NCBI GenBank assembly: GCA_034770075.1
Contig: CM068384.1
Location: forward strand, 103,041,613-103,105,612
Source of the DNA: Aralia elata
Lineage: Eukaryota > Streptophyta > Magnoliopsida > Apiales > Araliaceae
Length of the DNA stretch: 64,000 bases
Reading direction: 5' to 3'
Shown: one piece after another, positions 1 to 13,415 of the stretch
Numbering within the stretch: the first letter of the stretch is position 1
Layout: the number at the start of each line of letters is the position of its first letter
Translations under genes and position numbers: made by a program
The notes under the pieces: generated by a model
Database searches by the model: none
Told to the model about the DNA's origin: nothing
Seen by the model: only the letters and a program-made list of their open reading frames with translations

Positions 1-200
1 AATAATTAATTGCATATTAATTATTTTAATATAATTGGTTCATTACAGTAAATGTGTTGTTTTACGAAATGAATTAATTTCATTTTATTGGAAGAAATAT
101 GTAATTTCAATATATTAATTAAAATGTATGTTATGTAATATGTATATATGGGAGGAGGTATGTAGTATGTAATAAATATATGTGAAACATGTATGCTGAG

Positions 201-1118
201 TAGGGGTGTAAACGGATATATACGGATTCGGATACAGTAGTATCCGAATCCGTTTATTTGCGGATACCTTTAAACCGAATACGGATAATATCCGCTTTTT
301 TCCGAATACGAATAATATCCGCTTTTTCTCGAATACGGATGCGGACGAATACGAATTTTCCGGTTACCATTTGCAGTCCCAACTATAACTAGAATAAGAA
401 AAAAAATAATGAGTTTTAAAGTATATTTTATTAATGAATGAATGTTAATTTATTTATTTTTAATAAATAGTTAAATACAATAATCAATGTTCTAAATTAC
501 AATTCAAATAAGTTTTTATCGTTTTTAAAATCCTAAATTTCAAAATGAATGCTCTACTTATTAATATTTAGATGTCTATTAATAAGTAGATGTCCATTTT
601 ATGTGTGTGGAGTAATACCGTAGCGTGTTTGAATATTTATAATTTATAATTAGATTCAAAAGTTTATATTGAATATTTAATTATTTTTTCTCAAATACTT
701 GATTAAAATTTTAATAATATATTTATTGAGACTTTTATTTATAATTTATCATCAATACATAGATTACAATTTACATAGACTAGCGCATGTGTGTGTGAAT
801 ATTTATTTATTATATAAGGAATGCCACTTAAAAAAATATTTTGCTTATTATATAATAATTAATATATATATATATATAAGTTATTTAGATACGAATTCTG
901 GATACGGATTCGAATCCGGATATCTGCCGGATATATTTACGCTCGGATGTTAAACGAATACGAATACGCCTATATCCGTATTCGGATCCGTTTATTTGCG
1001 GATACCTTTAAACCGAATACGGATATATCCGTTTTTTTTCGAATACGAATAATATTCGCTTTTTTTCGAATACGAATGCGGACGAATACGAATTTTTCGG
1101 TTACCATTTACAGCCCTA
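201..1118. mobile_element. Non-autonomous hAT-type element
   Basis: The element is bounded by TAGGGGTGTAAA at the left and, inverted, TAGGGCTGTAAA at the right, a 12-bp terminal inverted repeat with one mismatch. It is flanked by an exact 8-bp duplication ATGCTGAG (193-200 and 1119-1126). The 3' LTR at about 9891-9905 has the uninterrupted site with one ATGCTGAG, which proves insertion. An 8-bp duplication is the hAT hallmark. Two arms rich in CGGATA/TATCCG words (246-380 and 984-1118) are direct repeats of each other. The middle is AT-rich without coding potential. Confidence 0.9.
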
Positions 1119-2879
1119 ATGCTGAGAATGGAGAATTAAAACATTACGTAATATAGAAGACATATTATACAAAATGGCCGAGTCATTCAATCAAGTAGGA
1201 GGTGTCCTGTTATTATACTAACACCATCCACTAAGCTATGATATTTGGTGAGTAAGGAAGCTAAAAGAGACCAAAGCAGATTACTCTCTTATGCTTCATT
1301 CCTTATTCCATCCTTCCACCATCCTTCCAAAACAAGTCTCTTATCCCACCTCTATATTTCCATATGAGAAGAAATCAACATATTATGTAACAAGAATGAA
1401 GCCATAAACTGAATTGGAAGAATGATTGGAGCAACATGTTCATCTAAATTAAGCTTGAAGCAAGAATTCAATGGATACATCAAACAAGAGGTATGTTATT
1501 TCTTTCTTTTCTAAGTTATAGAAATTGATTGAAATTGATAGTTAAAATTGTTGAGCGAGTTGGATAATGGAACCATGTAGGGTTCAGAAGTTATAAGGAG
1601 GAAATTAACTGGAGAATTGGATATCGAACATGTTCCAATACATATGAATTTTGAGTTTTCAAGCTACGCCCACAAGATGTTCAATTAAATGCTTCAATGA
1701 GAAAAAATTAGTCAAAATATGATAATTTGTTATTTATTATTTGAAGTAATGATACCTATACGAGTTATGAGTTAACTCTAAGTATATGGGTGTTTTAAAC
1801 TAAGTTAAAAAGAATTTTTGAAAAGTTTTACGAATTAGTTTGATAAGCTAACTGTGATTGGGAATTGATAATGGAAACTGTGCGTATTGTTTGTAATCAT
1901 GATATTCAGTATTTGGAAATGATACATAGTATGTTAATTAGGTTGAAATCATATGAGGTAAAGCTTTGAGAATAAATTAGGAAGTTAATAAGTTAATTAG
2001 TGTTCGTTAGTATGCAATACATGGTTTATATATGTGAAATATTAGGACTGAATGAACTAGAACCAAGGGAGATTAGTTGTTGTTGTGCGGTGTTATAAGG
2101 ATGACAAAAATGGGATGAAAACATAAACCCAACCCTTAGAATTCAGTCCCAAATAAGATTGCACGCGATGTGTTCGTGAAATTGCTCAAAAGCCATTTCG
2201 GCTAAAAACGCGTAATTTAGTGGAGCCGAAACCTAAGATAGGTACGTATATCCTAAATAAGGATAATCTAAGAGCCTCGCGGCATTAAACCATGATGGCA
2301 TGCGTTTTAACGAAAAATAAAAATTTGAAAAGTTAATGCGCGCGTCCATTTTGACGCGCTATTTGGACAACGTATCGTACCCGAACTGAGTGGCTAGTAT
2401 ATTTTAAAAATAGTCTCATATACCACAAATAACATATTCAAAAATGAAAGCGATCTGTTATACGAGTTAAAAGATATAAAAATCACAAAGTGGTTGTGTA
2501 GCGTAGAGGGTTGCTGCCCATAGCAGCAGTGACAGTGCAGTGCAGTCGTTGGGGGCTTCTTTGAGCTCTCAGTTGACGCGTTTAATTTACCCACAATGCT
2601 TGGTTATTATTTTTCTAAAATAGGTGGGTATACCACCTATGTTATATTCAAAACTCAATGCAATCGGATTAATGAAGTAGGAGATAAGAATTAGCAAAGT
2701 GGTTGTCAAGAGATGGGGGGTTGTCGCCTTATAGCAGCAGCAAATGGCAGCAGGGCCAAGCAGCTGCAGCTGGTTGGGCCAAACTGTGCTCAACTGGTGC
2801 GTTGCTTGGTTTCGCGTTAAATTCTGTTCGTTTTGACGACATAACGCGGGAAAATGGAATAAGGCGATGATATAAAGCC

Positions 2880-2897
2880 TTATAAAAGCTATATAAA
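2880..2897 (+). promoter_or_regulatory. Possible TATA box region of the LARD LTR
   Basis: TATAAAAG followed by TATATAAATG lies downstream of a GC-richer block in the 5' LTR. The 3' copy near 11660 has TATAACAG and TATATAATTG. It is a reasonable U3 promoter position but nothing else supports it. Confidence 0.3.
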
Positions 2898-3528
2898 TGC
2901 GTAAACTTGCTCAAATCAAATGATGAACCATGAATATGTAAAATAATCGCAAATATACTATATCACTTTGAAATTGCATATAAAAGCAAAAGACATTCTC
3001 TTGAAAACCCAAGACATAACGTTTTGGTGTACTAAAGCTACGTTAGGATCTTTTTAGCGTAATGTGGTTACAACGTACAAAGTATAATAAATAATCACGT
3101 AAAGATTTCAAGACAAGAATAAAAGGGTTAGATATTAAAATGGAATATGCTAATCCATTTAAAGCTATATTGAATGTAGAAGTTTGAAAACAAAAGGTTT
3201 TTGAAATACAAGGCAAAGATTATAAGAACGGAATCAAGAAATGACATGTGTATAAAATTAATATACATACGAAATGAGGATTCTATTTATTCGTGGGAGT
3301 AAATATTAAGCTATGAATGCGCTATGTAAACTAACGATACGAGACGTCCGTGTACGTGGTTATAAAATGGTTTAGCATATGGACTATTGCGAAGAAATAA
3401 AATGTAAGCTATAACTTTATTCAATATGAAAAATGAGCTATGTATACGCAATAGAAACCATCAGTAAACCATATAACTTCAAGTTTATAGATAAAGATAA
3501 GAAATATCCATAAAATGGGTTGTAAATG

Positions 3529-3529
3529 A
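3529..3529. other. Deletion point of 106 bp in the 5' LTR
   Basis: The 3' LTR carries 106 extra bases (12310-12415) between two copies of AATG. The 5' LTR has a single AATG here. A deletion between 4-bp direct repeats in the 5' copy explains this more simply than an insertion in the 3' copy. Confidence 0.7.
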
Positions 3530-4194
3530 TTTTAAGACAAGATTGAAAGATAATAGCTAATGTAAACTAAAACTAATTTTACATTGAGTATGTGAATTTA
3601 GTATGTTACACTGATGTGTGTATGCATGTATACTTAATCTGTGTAGGATTCGCGAAGCGTAGGTAGCTATAAGCTATAATCAACTTGGAAGGCACGTCTT
3701 TCAGTTCCTACGTGTTATATGAACTTGATATTGACTGTATGTAATCTATAATGCAATGTGAACGAATTTTACAAGATTATGTTGAATTACATATGATGCA
3801 CTATGAGCTATGAGAGTCAAACTATGAGAACTCGATCATTATATGATATGTGAAACGCAGCATGTATGATATGTATAGTAGAATGATTATGATATCTGAA
3901 CTGAGCATGAAATTATGTGTTATGTGAAGCATGAAAATTGTTAGATTTGTTGAGTTGCCGAGCTCAATCTTGCAAAATAAACATTTTGTAGGTCAAAGAT
4001 ACAAGGCGATATTATTTTCCAACTGGACGATAAGAATTAGAAGACGTGCAAAGGAATCCCTTTTCTTTATTTAGAAATTGTATTAAATCATGATGATGGT
4101 TCTTGATAAGTGTAACTGACTGATATGTAACATTGGAAATATTCAATAAATAAAGAATGATTGTTTTGAGTTTGAAAGATAGAATCATAGTTAC

Positions 4195-6166
4195 TGTAGA
4201 CACCCAAATTTTGCACTTCGTATACTAACCCTGACAGGAGGGCAAATCCGTCAAATGAACCGGCCTGCAAGAGCAAAAGATGGACAAGTACGAACACTCG
4301 ACGCCACCGCGACGATTTACAACCGAAACCGACGTGACAACAAGGTTGTCCGATTTGAGCATTCCCGAATGATGTGGCACGTCTCCCAGTAATTCTCGGA
4401 CTGCAAAATACGAACATGTCGGCAAAAACTGACGTCACGACACGAGAATTGAGGCGTAACACGAAAATCGAGAAAGTCAAGTCAGCCAGCCGCGGATTGA
4501 TCTGCGGCCAATGGGTGCGCCTTTTGAAAACACGGAACTCAAAACCAGACTGAGTGGCTGGTGGGCCAGCCAGCCGCAGATCAATCTGCGGCTGCCCTAG
4601 GCCAGCCTATTTCAGCTCAGTTTCTTCATTTCATCCAGGAGGAGACAGCAGCAGTTTTTTGGGAAGAAAAGGAAGAGAAAAACAACAACAAAGATAGCTC
4701 GGGAAAGGAGAGAAAAGAGAGAAAAAAAGAGAGAAATTATACTCTTTTGATTAGATTGTAGCATATATATTTTCTACTTCATTCAATATACGAGTTTGTA
4801 CGAATTGTGGTAACATTTGCAAGGTGAAAAGCCCTCTTTTATAGCATTTTCGTTATATCATTTTGTTAAGCTTTTGGTCATTTGGGTTATATTATATGTA
4901 GTTTTCTTTGTATATTATTGAGGATACAAGGATTGAGGATTATTAGTGAGGGTTCCCAATGGAACAAAATTCTTCCTAATGACCCGATGATATCCATTTG
5001 ATGATTTTAGCTTGTTTAATTCTTGTAATATCCATTTTGTGAGTGTGTAAAAATTGTGGATGTGAGCCTAGGAATGCGACCCCGTGGTCCAAATCCGATG
5101 ATGGACAATTTTGGTGGATGTAATAGGATCGATTATCCTTTATTGTAAGATGTAATTGTCGGGCCTTAAAACGACGCCAAGGCGAGAATCGGGTTTAAGG
5201 CCCCGTAATAGTGAAATATGTGATTGTTGGCGTTCGGGGTATTTTGATGGCTTACATGCCCATGAAAATCCCCCTACGCGTTTTGATGTTTAATTTGATT
5301 TGTAACACCAAACAAAAGATTTCAAAGCCAAAACAATAAAGATTTTTCTAAAATCAATCAAAGTAGGATATTAGCATCACGAGGATAAGAATTGGAAATG
5401 CTAATGAATGTCGATTCCTATTAAACGAGAAGGCCAAAGAAAATCATTTTCAAATATCACCAAAAATGGCTTTTATGAATGAACGAAATGTTTTATTAAA
5501 CCTTTGTGCATAGGGTTAAAGATATCCTAGAAATTGCCCATCATTTTATGAAGGCAACGTATAGATCTCGATTCCTATTTTGACGAAGGTTTAAAACTCT
5601 TGTTTTGTCAAAACGACACCTAATAAAAACCTCATATTTTTTGACAATTAAAATCAAACCTTTCTCATAAAGCTTTCTCGTGTATGCCGAAAAGACATTC
5701 CGAAGCGTTCTCAAATTAAAGCACGACTTTCCCTAAAAATCCAAATGATTCTTTCATACAAACTCACCACAACATTCACATAGGCACACACACACACGCG
5801 CGCGCATACACACACATTTCATGAATTAAAGGATAGGGAAGCATCGAGATTGCGGTAACCGTGTTTCACGGAAGTCGGGGGGTGCCTAACACCTTCCCCT
5901 CGCTTAAGCAAGCCTCCAAACTCTATGAATCTCGGTTCGCAGACCAATTAATTCGGAGTCACATATAAGCCATCGATTTATAAAAAACGAAAACTCGGAT
6001 GAGTTGGTACATCCATTTCAAATATACCAACTGGCGACTCTTGTTAATTGGCTCATCATAAAAAAGCGATCTTTCAAAACCCCGTCGACATTAATGCCGA
6101 CCTTTTCCCAAAAAAATCATTCAATCAAAAGGCCAAAATTGGAAGAGACGAGAACCGGCGTCGACA
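4195..6166 (+). mobile_element. Solo LTR, Ty3/gypsy Tat/Ogre-like
   Basis: The insert starts TGTAGACACCC, ends GGCGTCGACA and is flanked by a 5-bp duplication GTTAC (4190-4194, 6167-6171). The 3' LTR of the host element near 13095-13105 shows the empty site. Length is 1972 bp with no gag-pol. Near the right part (5870-5900) it holds the word GGGGGGTGCCTAACACC, and near 6028 the word TGGCGACTCT; both are familiar from Tat/Ogre-type LTRs and their leader, so I assign that lineage by recall. Stop-rich throughout. A solo LTR forms by recombination between the two LTRs of a complete copy. Confidence 0.85.
5789..5815. repeat. CA/CG dinucleotide microsatellite
   Basis: Alternating CA, then CG, then CA units within the solo LTR. 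Confidence 0.7.
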
Positions 6167-6492
6167 GTTACTTTGAGAATTAAAGCGTTATAGTAGTAAT
6201 AGTATACAGGAAAGAACATGTTTGAGGGATTGAGTTGCATAGACTCATATCTACTCTACTAAAATGAATCATAGAAATGAATATGATTCTAGAATATATA
6301 ATCGTAAAGCTTGCGATTCAGGGAACGAAAGAAAGAAGATATAAAACGTTTTAATTATTCCGCATTTTCAGCTATTATTTCATCTTAGTATGATGTAAAC
6401 CTGGATTAAGATAGTATCGTACGCACAAGGTTGGGATTAAGATTAGTCTTAATTTGGGATTAAGTTGGTCCCGATTTTGGGGGCATTACACT

Positions 6493-6504
6493 TGGTATCA
6501 GAGC
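6493..6504 (+). other. Primer binding site, initiator tRNA-Met type
   Basis: TGGTATCAGAGC lies two bases after the end of the 5' LTR (6490). It is the usual plant LTR-retrotransposon primer site complementary to the 3' end of tRNA-Met. Confidence 0.9.
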
Positions 6505-8911
6505 TATGGGTTATAAACCTTAGGTAAGCATATCTTAGGCTATAACCGCAAACAAGATAGATGAAAAGGAAGAAGAGACTAAGCAGAAACTCGAATGAGG
6601 TTTAAATGATTTAAAATAAATTTTGAAATTCGTAAAGAATGCGTTAAGATAGTACGCAGAGATTCAAAGAAGAATCTTGAAAAGTTAAAGGATCAGGGGA
6701 CACCTGATTTGAATAATCATAAAACTATATGATTAACAAGGAAATGCAGAAGATCGTAAAAATAAAATGACCATAGAACGATAAAGGGTTGTAAGAAAAG
6801 AAGGTCGTAGAATAAGATCACGTTGTGATCTGATTAAGTCATGAACTGACAGATGATCAATCGAATGATCGACAATTTTAGCGTAATGCTATAAATAGAA
6901 GTTACTATGAGATAGTACAAGATAAACTTAGAAAAAGTTACAGATGAAATACGGATTAAAGAAAATTCGTATTAAGCAAAGAATAAGATGAGATTAGATA
7001 AGATTGGGTGGAATTTCAATTGAGGACTCATATGATAGCTGAGTTGTACAAGCCATTGTATGGGTAGAGGTTTTGTGCTTGGTTTAACGACCACTTAGTT
7101 TATCATATTGATAATCGTTGAAATATTGGTGTCACGTTATCGGTATATATATGGTGAGAAGGTGATTCTTTTCTCATATGTATATTTGATAATTAGATAA
7201 TAAGATTAGGTGCGAGTTCTTAAAACTCATGCTTATGGTAAGTTTGTGACTCATAATCATATGATGTGTTTTGAGCCCCTAAGCGTATGGACAGTCCCTG
7301 ATTGGTTCTTGGACTACGTATTGCTAGGACAAGTACCTAAACTCATATTATTATGGAAAGTTCCTAAACACATAATGTGTGTAAGTTTGATGAACTATAC
7401 TAGGATATAGGAATATTATCGAATAGGAGCTAATTATTTTTAGTCTATTGAGCATTGATGGTGCTAGAGATAGATAAAATTGTTTCATAGTGAGACAATG
7501 GAGTAAGTTGAAGTTACTGGAGAAAAATGGATATTCCAAATCTTCTAGCTATGCTAGATTTCGAAATTTATTGAAATCGTGCTGGTAGTTGCACTATTGT
7601 GTTTTTTTTTTGAAAAATATTGGGTCAGATTATTGAACCAATGAATTTTAAAAGTTCTATTATTTATATGTCTATGCTTATTGTTTCAGCTAGATAAAAG
7701 TGATTTGAAAATCTCAAAATGTATTTGAAACGATGAAGTCATAAATGCAGCCTAACCTAGTGTTGGATGTGATCTACGGATCGCCAGCCCACTATGGTAT
7801 GATGTAGTATGACAAAGTCATAAAATGACGACATCCTTAACGTACTGTTAAAACAATGCGGTACTATGCGTCATAAAAAGGATTTTTAGTGTTTTGGTAA
7901 AGACAGAAGTGTCAAATGCCATTTGAATCGGCTAGACACAGATTCAGATATCGCTTATAATAAGCCTCTGAAATAATATTGTTGAACAGATAGAGTTGTT
8001 CAACTAACTCGTTTTGGTTTGGATTCCAGAATTCGTATGAAAATCCCTGATTTTGGAAAGTTTTTAGCATCAGATGGTGGCACAGATGAACGTATATCGT
8101 TCCATTGGCGCCGAATGGCGGCCACACAGATAGTGTTGATCAACACGGAACACCCCTGAATTGAGAAATTCTGATTGCGCGATATTGCGGCAAAGATAAC
8201 AGAGATCAACACAGGGCATAAACAGGCTGATCACCTATGTGCCCGTAAGACAGACGGTTCACAGATAAATTTCTGTTAAGAACCTTTTCAGAAACATGAA
8301 AAAGAATGTTGTGGTCTTTATTACTCTTTGCATGATACAGAAAGCTCCTCTTAAGAGAATCTTTGAAATTCCTGAATTATTCATATTGCTGCACAATTAT
8401 TGATCAATTGTGAAGAACTCCTATTATTCTGGAAGTTGGAGGTAGAAAGGATGATGTTCCTCAGAAGAAAGTAGGTCGTAAAATACGACAATTTTTAAGC
8501 AAATCCTTGAAGAAGGAAAAATGTAGAGTCAGGAGAATTAAAAATTTCCTGATCATGAAATTGATATGGAATAGTCACGTGAAGATTAAGATACGTGAAA
8601 AAAATGAAAGAGTAAGTCCAATAATTATAGGACTTTTAGAGTACTAGAAAGAAGAATATGAAGAATGTAATGGTTCAGAAATATCCTTAGAAAAAGGAAA
8701 TTGAGGAATAAATAATACTAGAATGATAATCGAGTTTAATGCCAATTACGAAATTAAACCTATAAGAAGTGATTAAGGAAAAGACAAGAATTGGGTGATA
8801 TAAAACCTAAGCAATAAGTTGAGGTTATTCAACGATAAAGCTACGAGGTAAAATAGACCTAAACCGAGTAGGAAAAGTTCGGTGTTATGATTCCGGGGAC
8901 GGAATCCTTAT

Positions 8912-8924
8912 AAGAGGGGAAGAA
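8912..8924 (+). other. Polypurine tract of the LARD-like element
   Basis: AAGAGGGGAAGAA directly precedes the 3' LTR start TGTGATGAAC at 8925. Confidence 0.85.
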
Positions 8925-11900
8925 TGTGATGAACCTGATTTTTAGAAAAATATTAAAAATAAGAATTTAATAAATAAAATTCTTATTTGGTGATATGCTA
9001 TGTAATATGTGATTTTGTGAATAATAAATATGTTATTATTATATATTTATTATTTCATGAAAATAAATTATAGAAACAATTTATTTAAAAGGAAATGAGA
9101 TTTGTAAAATTTATGATACAATTAAAATAATTTATAATATTTGAAATGATGGCATTTAATGTATAACCTTCATTTTATTGAAGAAATTATGTAATAATAT
9201 TACATTATGAGGTGTAATGTACGCATGTTTTTAATGTAGTGAATAGATTAATATATTTACTACAGTTAAATAAATTATTGAAGATAATTTATAGAAAAGG
9301 AAACAAAATAATTGTTTTAAAGGAAAAAGAAATGAATACATGTTAAAATAATTTATATAATTATTTTAATATGGTGGGATTGGTATATTAAATTTAAGTA
9401 TACAGAATTATTGTATACCTTAAATAAAGTAAATTGAAGTAATTTATAATATTAAATTATTTCAACATATCTAGTAGATTTATTACAATACATGTAATGT
9501 GTAACTTTCATTTTGAGAAGAATGAGGATATTAAAATTTGTTATACAATATTGATTGTATAATTTAAATAAGTTTTATGGGAATAATGTATAATGTGTAA
9601 ATTGAATGGTATAGAAATAAATCGTTAAAAACAATTTATGAAGGGAGATGATTAAGTTTGATTATATAAAATTAATTGTATACATTAAACAAGTGAGTTA
9701 AAATAATTAATTGCATATTAATTATTTTAATATAATTGGTTCATTACACTAAATGTGTTGTTTTACGAAATGAATTAATTTCATTTTATTGAAAGAAATA
9801 TGTAATGACAATATATTAATTAAAATGTATGTTATGTGATATGTATACATGGGAGGAGGTATGTAGTATGTAATAAATATATGTGAAACATGTATGCTGA
9901 GAATGGAGAATTAAAACATTACGTAATATGGAAGACTGTGTATTATGCAAAATGGTTGAGTCATTCAATCAAGTAGGAGGTGTCCTGTTATTATACTAAC
10001 ACCATCCACTAAGCTATGATATTTGGTTAGTAAGGAAGCTAAAAGAGACCAAAGCAGATTACTCTCTTATGCTTCATTCCTTATTCCATCCGTCCAAAAC
10101 AAGTCTCTTATCCCACCTCTATATTTCCATATGAGAAGAAATCAACATATTCTGTAACAAGAATGAAGCCATAAACTGAATTAGAAGAATGATTGGAGCA
10201 ACATGTTCATCTAAATTAAGCTTGAAGCAAGAATTCAATGGATACATCAAACAAGAGGTATGGTATTTCTTTCTTTTCTAAGTTATAGAAATTAATTGAA
10301 ATTGATAGTTAAAATTGTTGTGGGAGTTGGATAATGGAACCATGTAGGGTTCAGAAGTTATAAGGAGGAAATTAACTGGAGAATTGGATATCGAACATGT
10401 TCCAATACTTATAAATTTTGAGTTTTCAAGCTACGCCCACAAGATGTTCAATTAAATGCTTCAATGAGAAAAAATTAGTCAAAATATGAGAATTTGTTAT
10501 TGATTATTTGAAGTAATGATACTTATATGAGTTATGAGTTAACTCTAAGTATATGGGTGTTTTAAACTAAGTTAAAAAGAATTTTTGAAAAGTTTTACGA
10601 ATTAGTTTGATAAGCTAACTGTGATTGGGAATTGATAATGGAAACTGTGCGTATTATTTGTAATCATGATATTCAGTATTTGGAAATGATGCATGGTATG
10701 TTAATTAGGTTGAAATCATATGAGGTAAAGCTTTGAGAATAAATTAGAAAGTTAGTAAGTTAATTAGTGTTCGTTAGTATGCAATACATGGTTTATATAT
10801 GTGAAATATTAGGACTGAATCAACTAGAACCAAGGGAGATTAGTTGTTGTTGTGCGGTGTTATAAGGATGACAAAATTGGGATGAAAACATAAACCCAAC
10901 CCTTAGAATTCAGTCCCAAATTTGATTGCACGCTATGTGTTCGTGAAATTGCTCAAAAGCCATTTCGGCTAAAAACGCGTAATTTAGTGGAGCCAAAACC
11001 TAAGATAGGTACGTATATCCTAAATAAGGATAATCTAAGAGCCTCGCGGCATTAAACCATGCTGGCATGTGTTTTAACGAAAAATAAAAATTTGAAAAGT
11101 TAATGCGCGCGTCCATTTTGACGCGCTATTCGGACAACGTATCGTACCCAAAATGAGTGGCTAGTATTTTTTAAAAATAGTCTCATATACCACAAATAAC
11201 ATATTCAAAAATGAAAGCGATCTGTTATACGAGTTAAAAGATATAAAAATCACAAAGTGGTTGTGTAGCGTTGAGGGTTGCTGCCCATAGCAGCAGCGAT
11301 AGTGCAGTGTAGTCGTTGGGGGCTTCTTTGAGCTCTCAGTTGACGCGTTTAATTTACCCACAATGCTTGGTTATTATTTTTCTAAAATATGTGGGTATAC
11401 CACCTATATTATATTCAAAACTCAATGCAATCGGATTAATGAAGTAGGAGATAAGAATTAGCAAAGTGGTTGTCAAGAGATGGGGGGCTGCCGCCTTATA
11501 GCAGCAGCAAATGGCAGCAGTTTACGGCAGCAGGGCCAAGCAGCTGCAGCTGGCTGGGCCAAACTGTGCTCAGCTGGTGTGTTGCTTGGTTTCGCGTTAA
11601 ATTTTGTTCGTTTTAACGACATAACGCGGGAAAAATGGAATAAGGCGATGATATAAAGCCTTATAACAGCTATATAATTGCGTAAACTCGCTCAAATCAA
11701 ATAATGAACCATGAATATGTAAAATACTCGCAAATATACTATATAACTTTGAAATTGCATATAAAAGCAAAAGACATTCTCTTGAAAACCCAAGACATAA
11801 CATTTTGGTGTACTAAAGCTACGTTAGGATCTTTTTAGCGTAATGTGGTTACAACGTACAAAGTATAATAAATAACCACGTAAAGATTTCAAGACAAGAA

Positions 11901-13415
11901 TAAAAGGGTTAGATATTAAAATGGAATACGCTAACCCGTTTAAAGCTATATTGAATGTAGAAGTTTGAAAACAAAAGGTTTTCGAAATATAAGGCGAAGA
12001 TTATAAGAACGGAATCAAGAAATGACATGTGTATAAAATTAATATACATATGAAATGAGGATTCTATTTATTCGCGGGAGTAAATATTAAGCTATGAATG
12101 CGCTGTGTAAACTAACGATACGAGACATCCGTGTACGTGGTTATAAAATGGTTTAGCACATGGACTATTGCGAAGAAATAAAATGTAAGCTATAACTTTA
12201 TTCAATATGAAAAATGAGCTATGTATACGCAATAGAAACCATCAGTAAACCATATAACTTCAAGTTTATAGATAAAGATAAGAAATATCCATAAAATGGG
12301 TTGTAAATGGTTTATAACTCGAAACGTAGAATATTTATATACTAAAGCCATGTTGAAACCTTTTTGGGCATAAAAGAGTTATAACGGGCAAAAGTTTCTA
12401 AAGAAACATAGAATGATTTTAAGACAAAATTGAAAGATAATAGCTAATGTAAACTAAAACTAATTTTACATTGAGTATGTGAATTTAGTATGTTACACTG
12501 ATATGTGTATGCATTTATACTTAATCTGTGTAGGATTCGCGAAGCGCAGGTAGCTATAAGCTATAATCAACTTGGAAGGCAAGTCTTTCAGTTCCTACGT
12601 GTTATATGAACTTGATATTGACTGTATGTAATCTATAATGCAATGTGAACGAATTTTACAAGATTATGTTGAATTACATATGATGCACTATGAGCTATGA
12701 GAGTCAAACTATGACCAAGTTGATTGAGTTATAGAACTCGATCATTATATGACATGTGAAACGCAGCATGTATGATATATATAGTAGAATGATTATGATA
12801 TCTGAACTGAGCATGAAATTATGTGCTATGTGAAGCATGAAAACTGTTAGATTTGCTGAGCTGTCGAGCTCAATCTTACAAAATAAACTTTTCGCAAGTC
12901 AAAGATACAAGGCGATATTATTTGCCAACTAGACGATAAGAATTAGAAGACATGCAAAGGAATCCCTTTTCTTTATTTAGAAATTGTATTAAATCATGAT
13001 GATGGTTCTTGATATGTGTAACTGACTGATATGTAACATTGGAAACATTCAATAAATAAAGAATGATTGTTTTGAGTTTGAAAGATAGAATCATAGTTAC
13101 CTTGAGAATTAAAGCGTTATAGTAGTAATACTATACGGGAAAGAACATGTATGAGGGATTGAGTTGCATAGAATCATATCTACTCTAATAAAATGAATCA
13201 TAGAAATGAATATGATTCTAGAATATATAATCGTAAAGGTTGCGATTCAGGGAACGAAAGAAAGAAGATATAAAACGTTTTAATTATTCCGCATTTTCAA
13301 CTATTATTTCATCTTAGTATGATGTAAAGCTGGATTAAGATAGTATCGCACAAGGTCAGGATTAAGATTAGTCTTAATTTGGGATTAAGTTGGTCCCAAT
13401 TTTGGGGGCGTTACA
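8925..13415 (+). repeat. 3' LTR of the LARD-like element (complete, 4491 bp)
   Basis: Starts TGTGATG and ends GCGTTACA. It is uninterrupted and serves as the empty-site reference for both insertions in the 5' copy. The region 11160-11560 holds a GC-richer block with GCAGCAG words. Beyond 13415 the sequence is immediately an aspartic proteinase exon. Confidence 0.85.

Larger units (their letters stand above)
1..6490 (+). repeat. 5' LTR of the LARD-like element (5'-truncated by window, two insertions)
   Basis: This copy matches 9702-13415 once two insertions (201-1118 and 4195-6166, each with its target duplication) are removed. It lacks about 106 bp present at 12310-12415 and about 19 bp present near 12717. 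The ORFs of 60-130 codons found here overlap each other, repeat between the two LTRs with changes and match no protein I know, so I do not call genes. Confidence 0.85.
6491..8924 (+). other. Interior of the LARD-like element, no recognised coding
   Basis: The segment begins with the primer site and ends with the purine tract. I looked for zinc knuckles, protease DTG, integrase and RT motifs in all frames and saw none. A few 60-75 codon ORFs (for example near 7210-7410) are unremarkable. Confidence 0.6.
1..13415 (+). mobile_element. LARD-like non-autonomous LTR retrotransposon with 4.5 kb LTRs (5' end outside window)
   Basis: Positions 1-3528 and onward repeat 9702-13415 in the same orientation, so the two regions are the LTRs of one element. 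The 5' LTR ends in TTACA at 6490 and is followed by a primer binding site (TGGTATCAGAGC). A purine tract at 8912-8924 precedes the 3' LTR, which starts TGTGATGAAC at 8925 and ends TTACA at 13415. The interior (6491-8924) has no gag or pol that I can recognise. Giant LTRs with a non-coding core are the definition of LARD elements, which depend on an autonomous relative; the purine-tract context resembles Ty3/gypsy chromoviruses, which is inference. About 780 bp of the 5' LTR lies before the window, judged from the 3' copy. By eye the LTRs differ at about ten of 360 positions between 1441-1800 and 10208-10567, so the insertion is moderately old. Confidence 0.85.

Noticed and set aside
2394..4480. 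Several minus-strand open frames of 60-130 codons in the LARD LTR and the solo LTR
   Set aside because: They overlap, differ between the two LTR copies and show no domain; chance frames in repeats.
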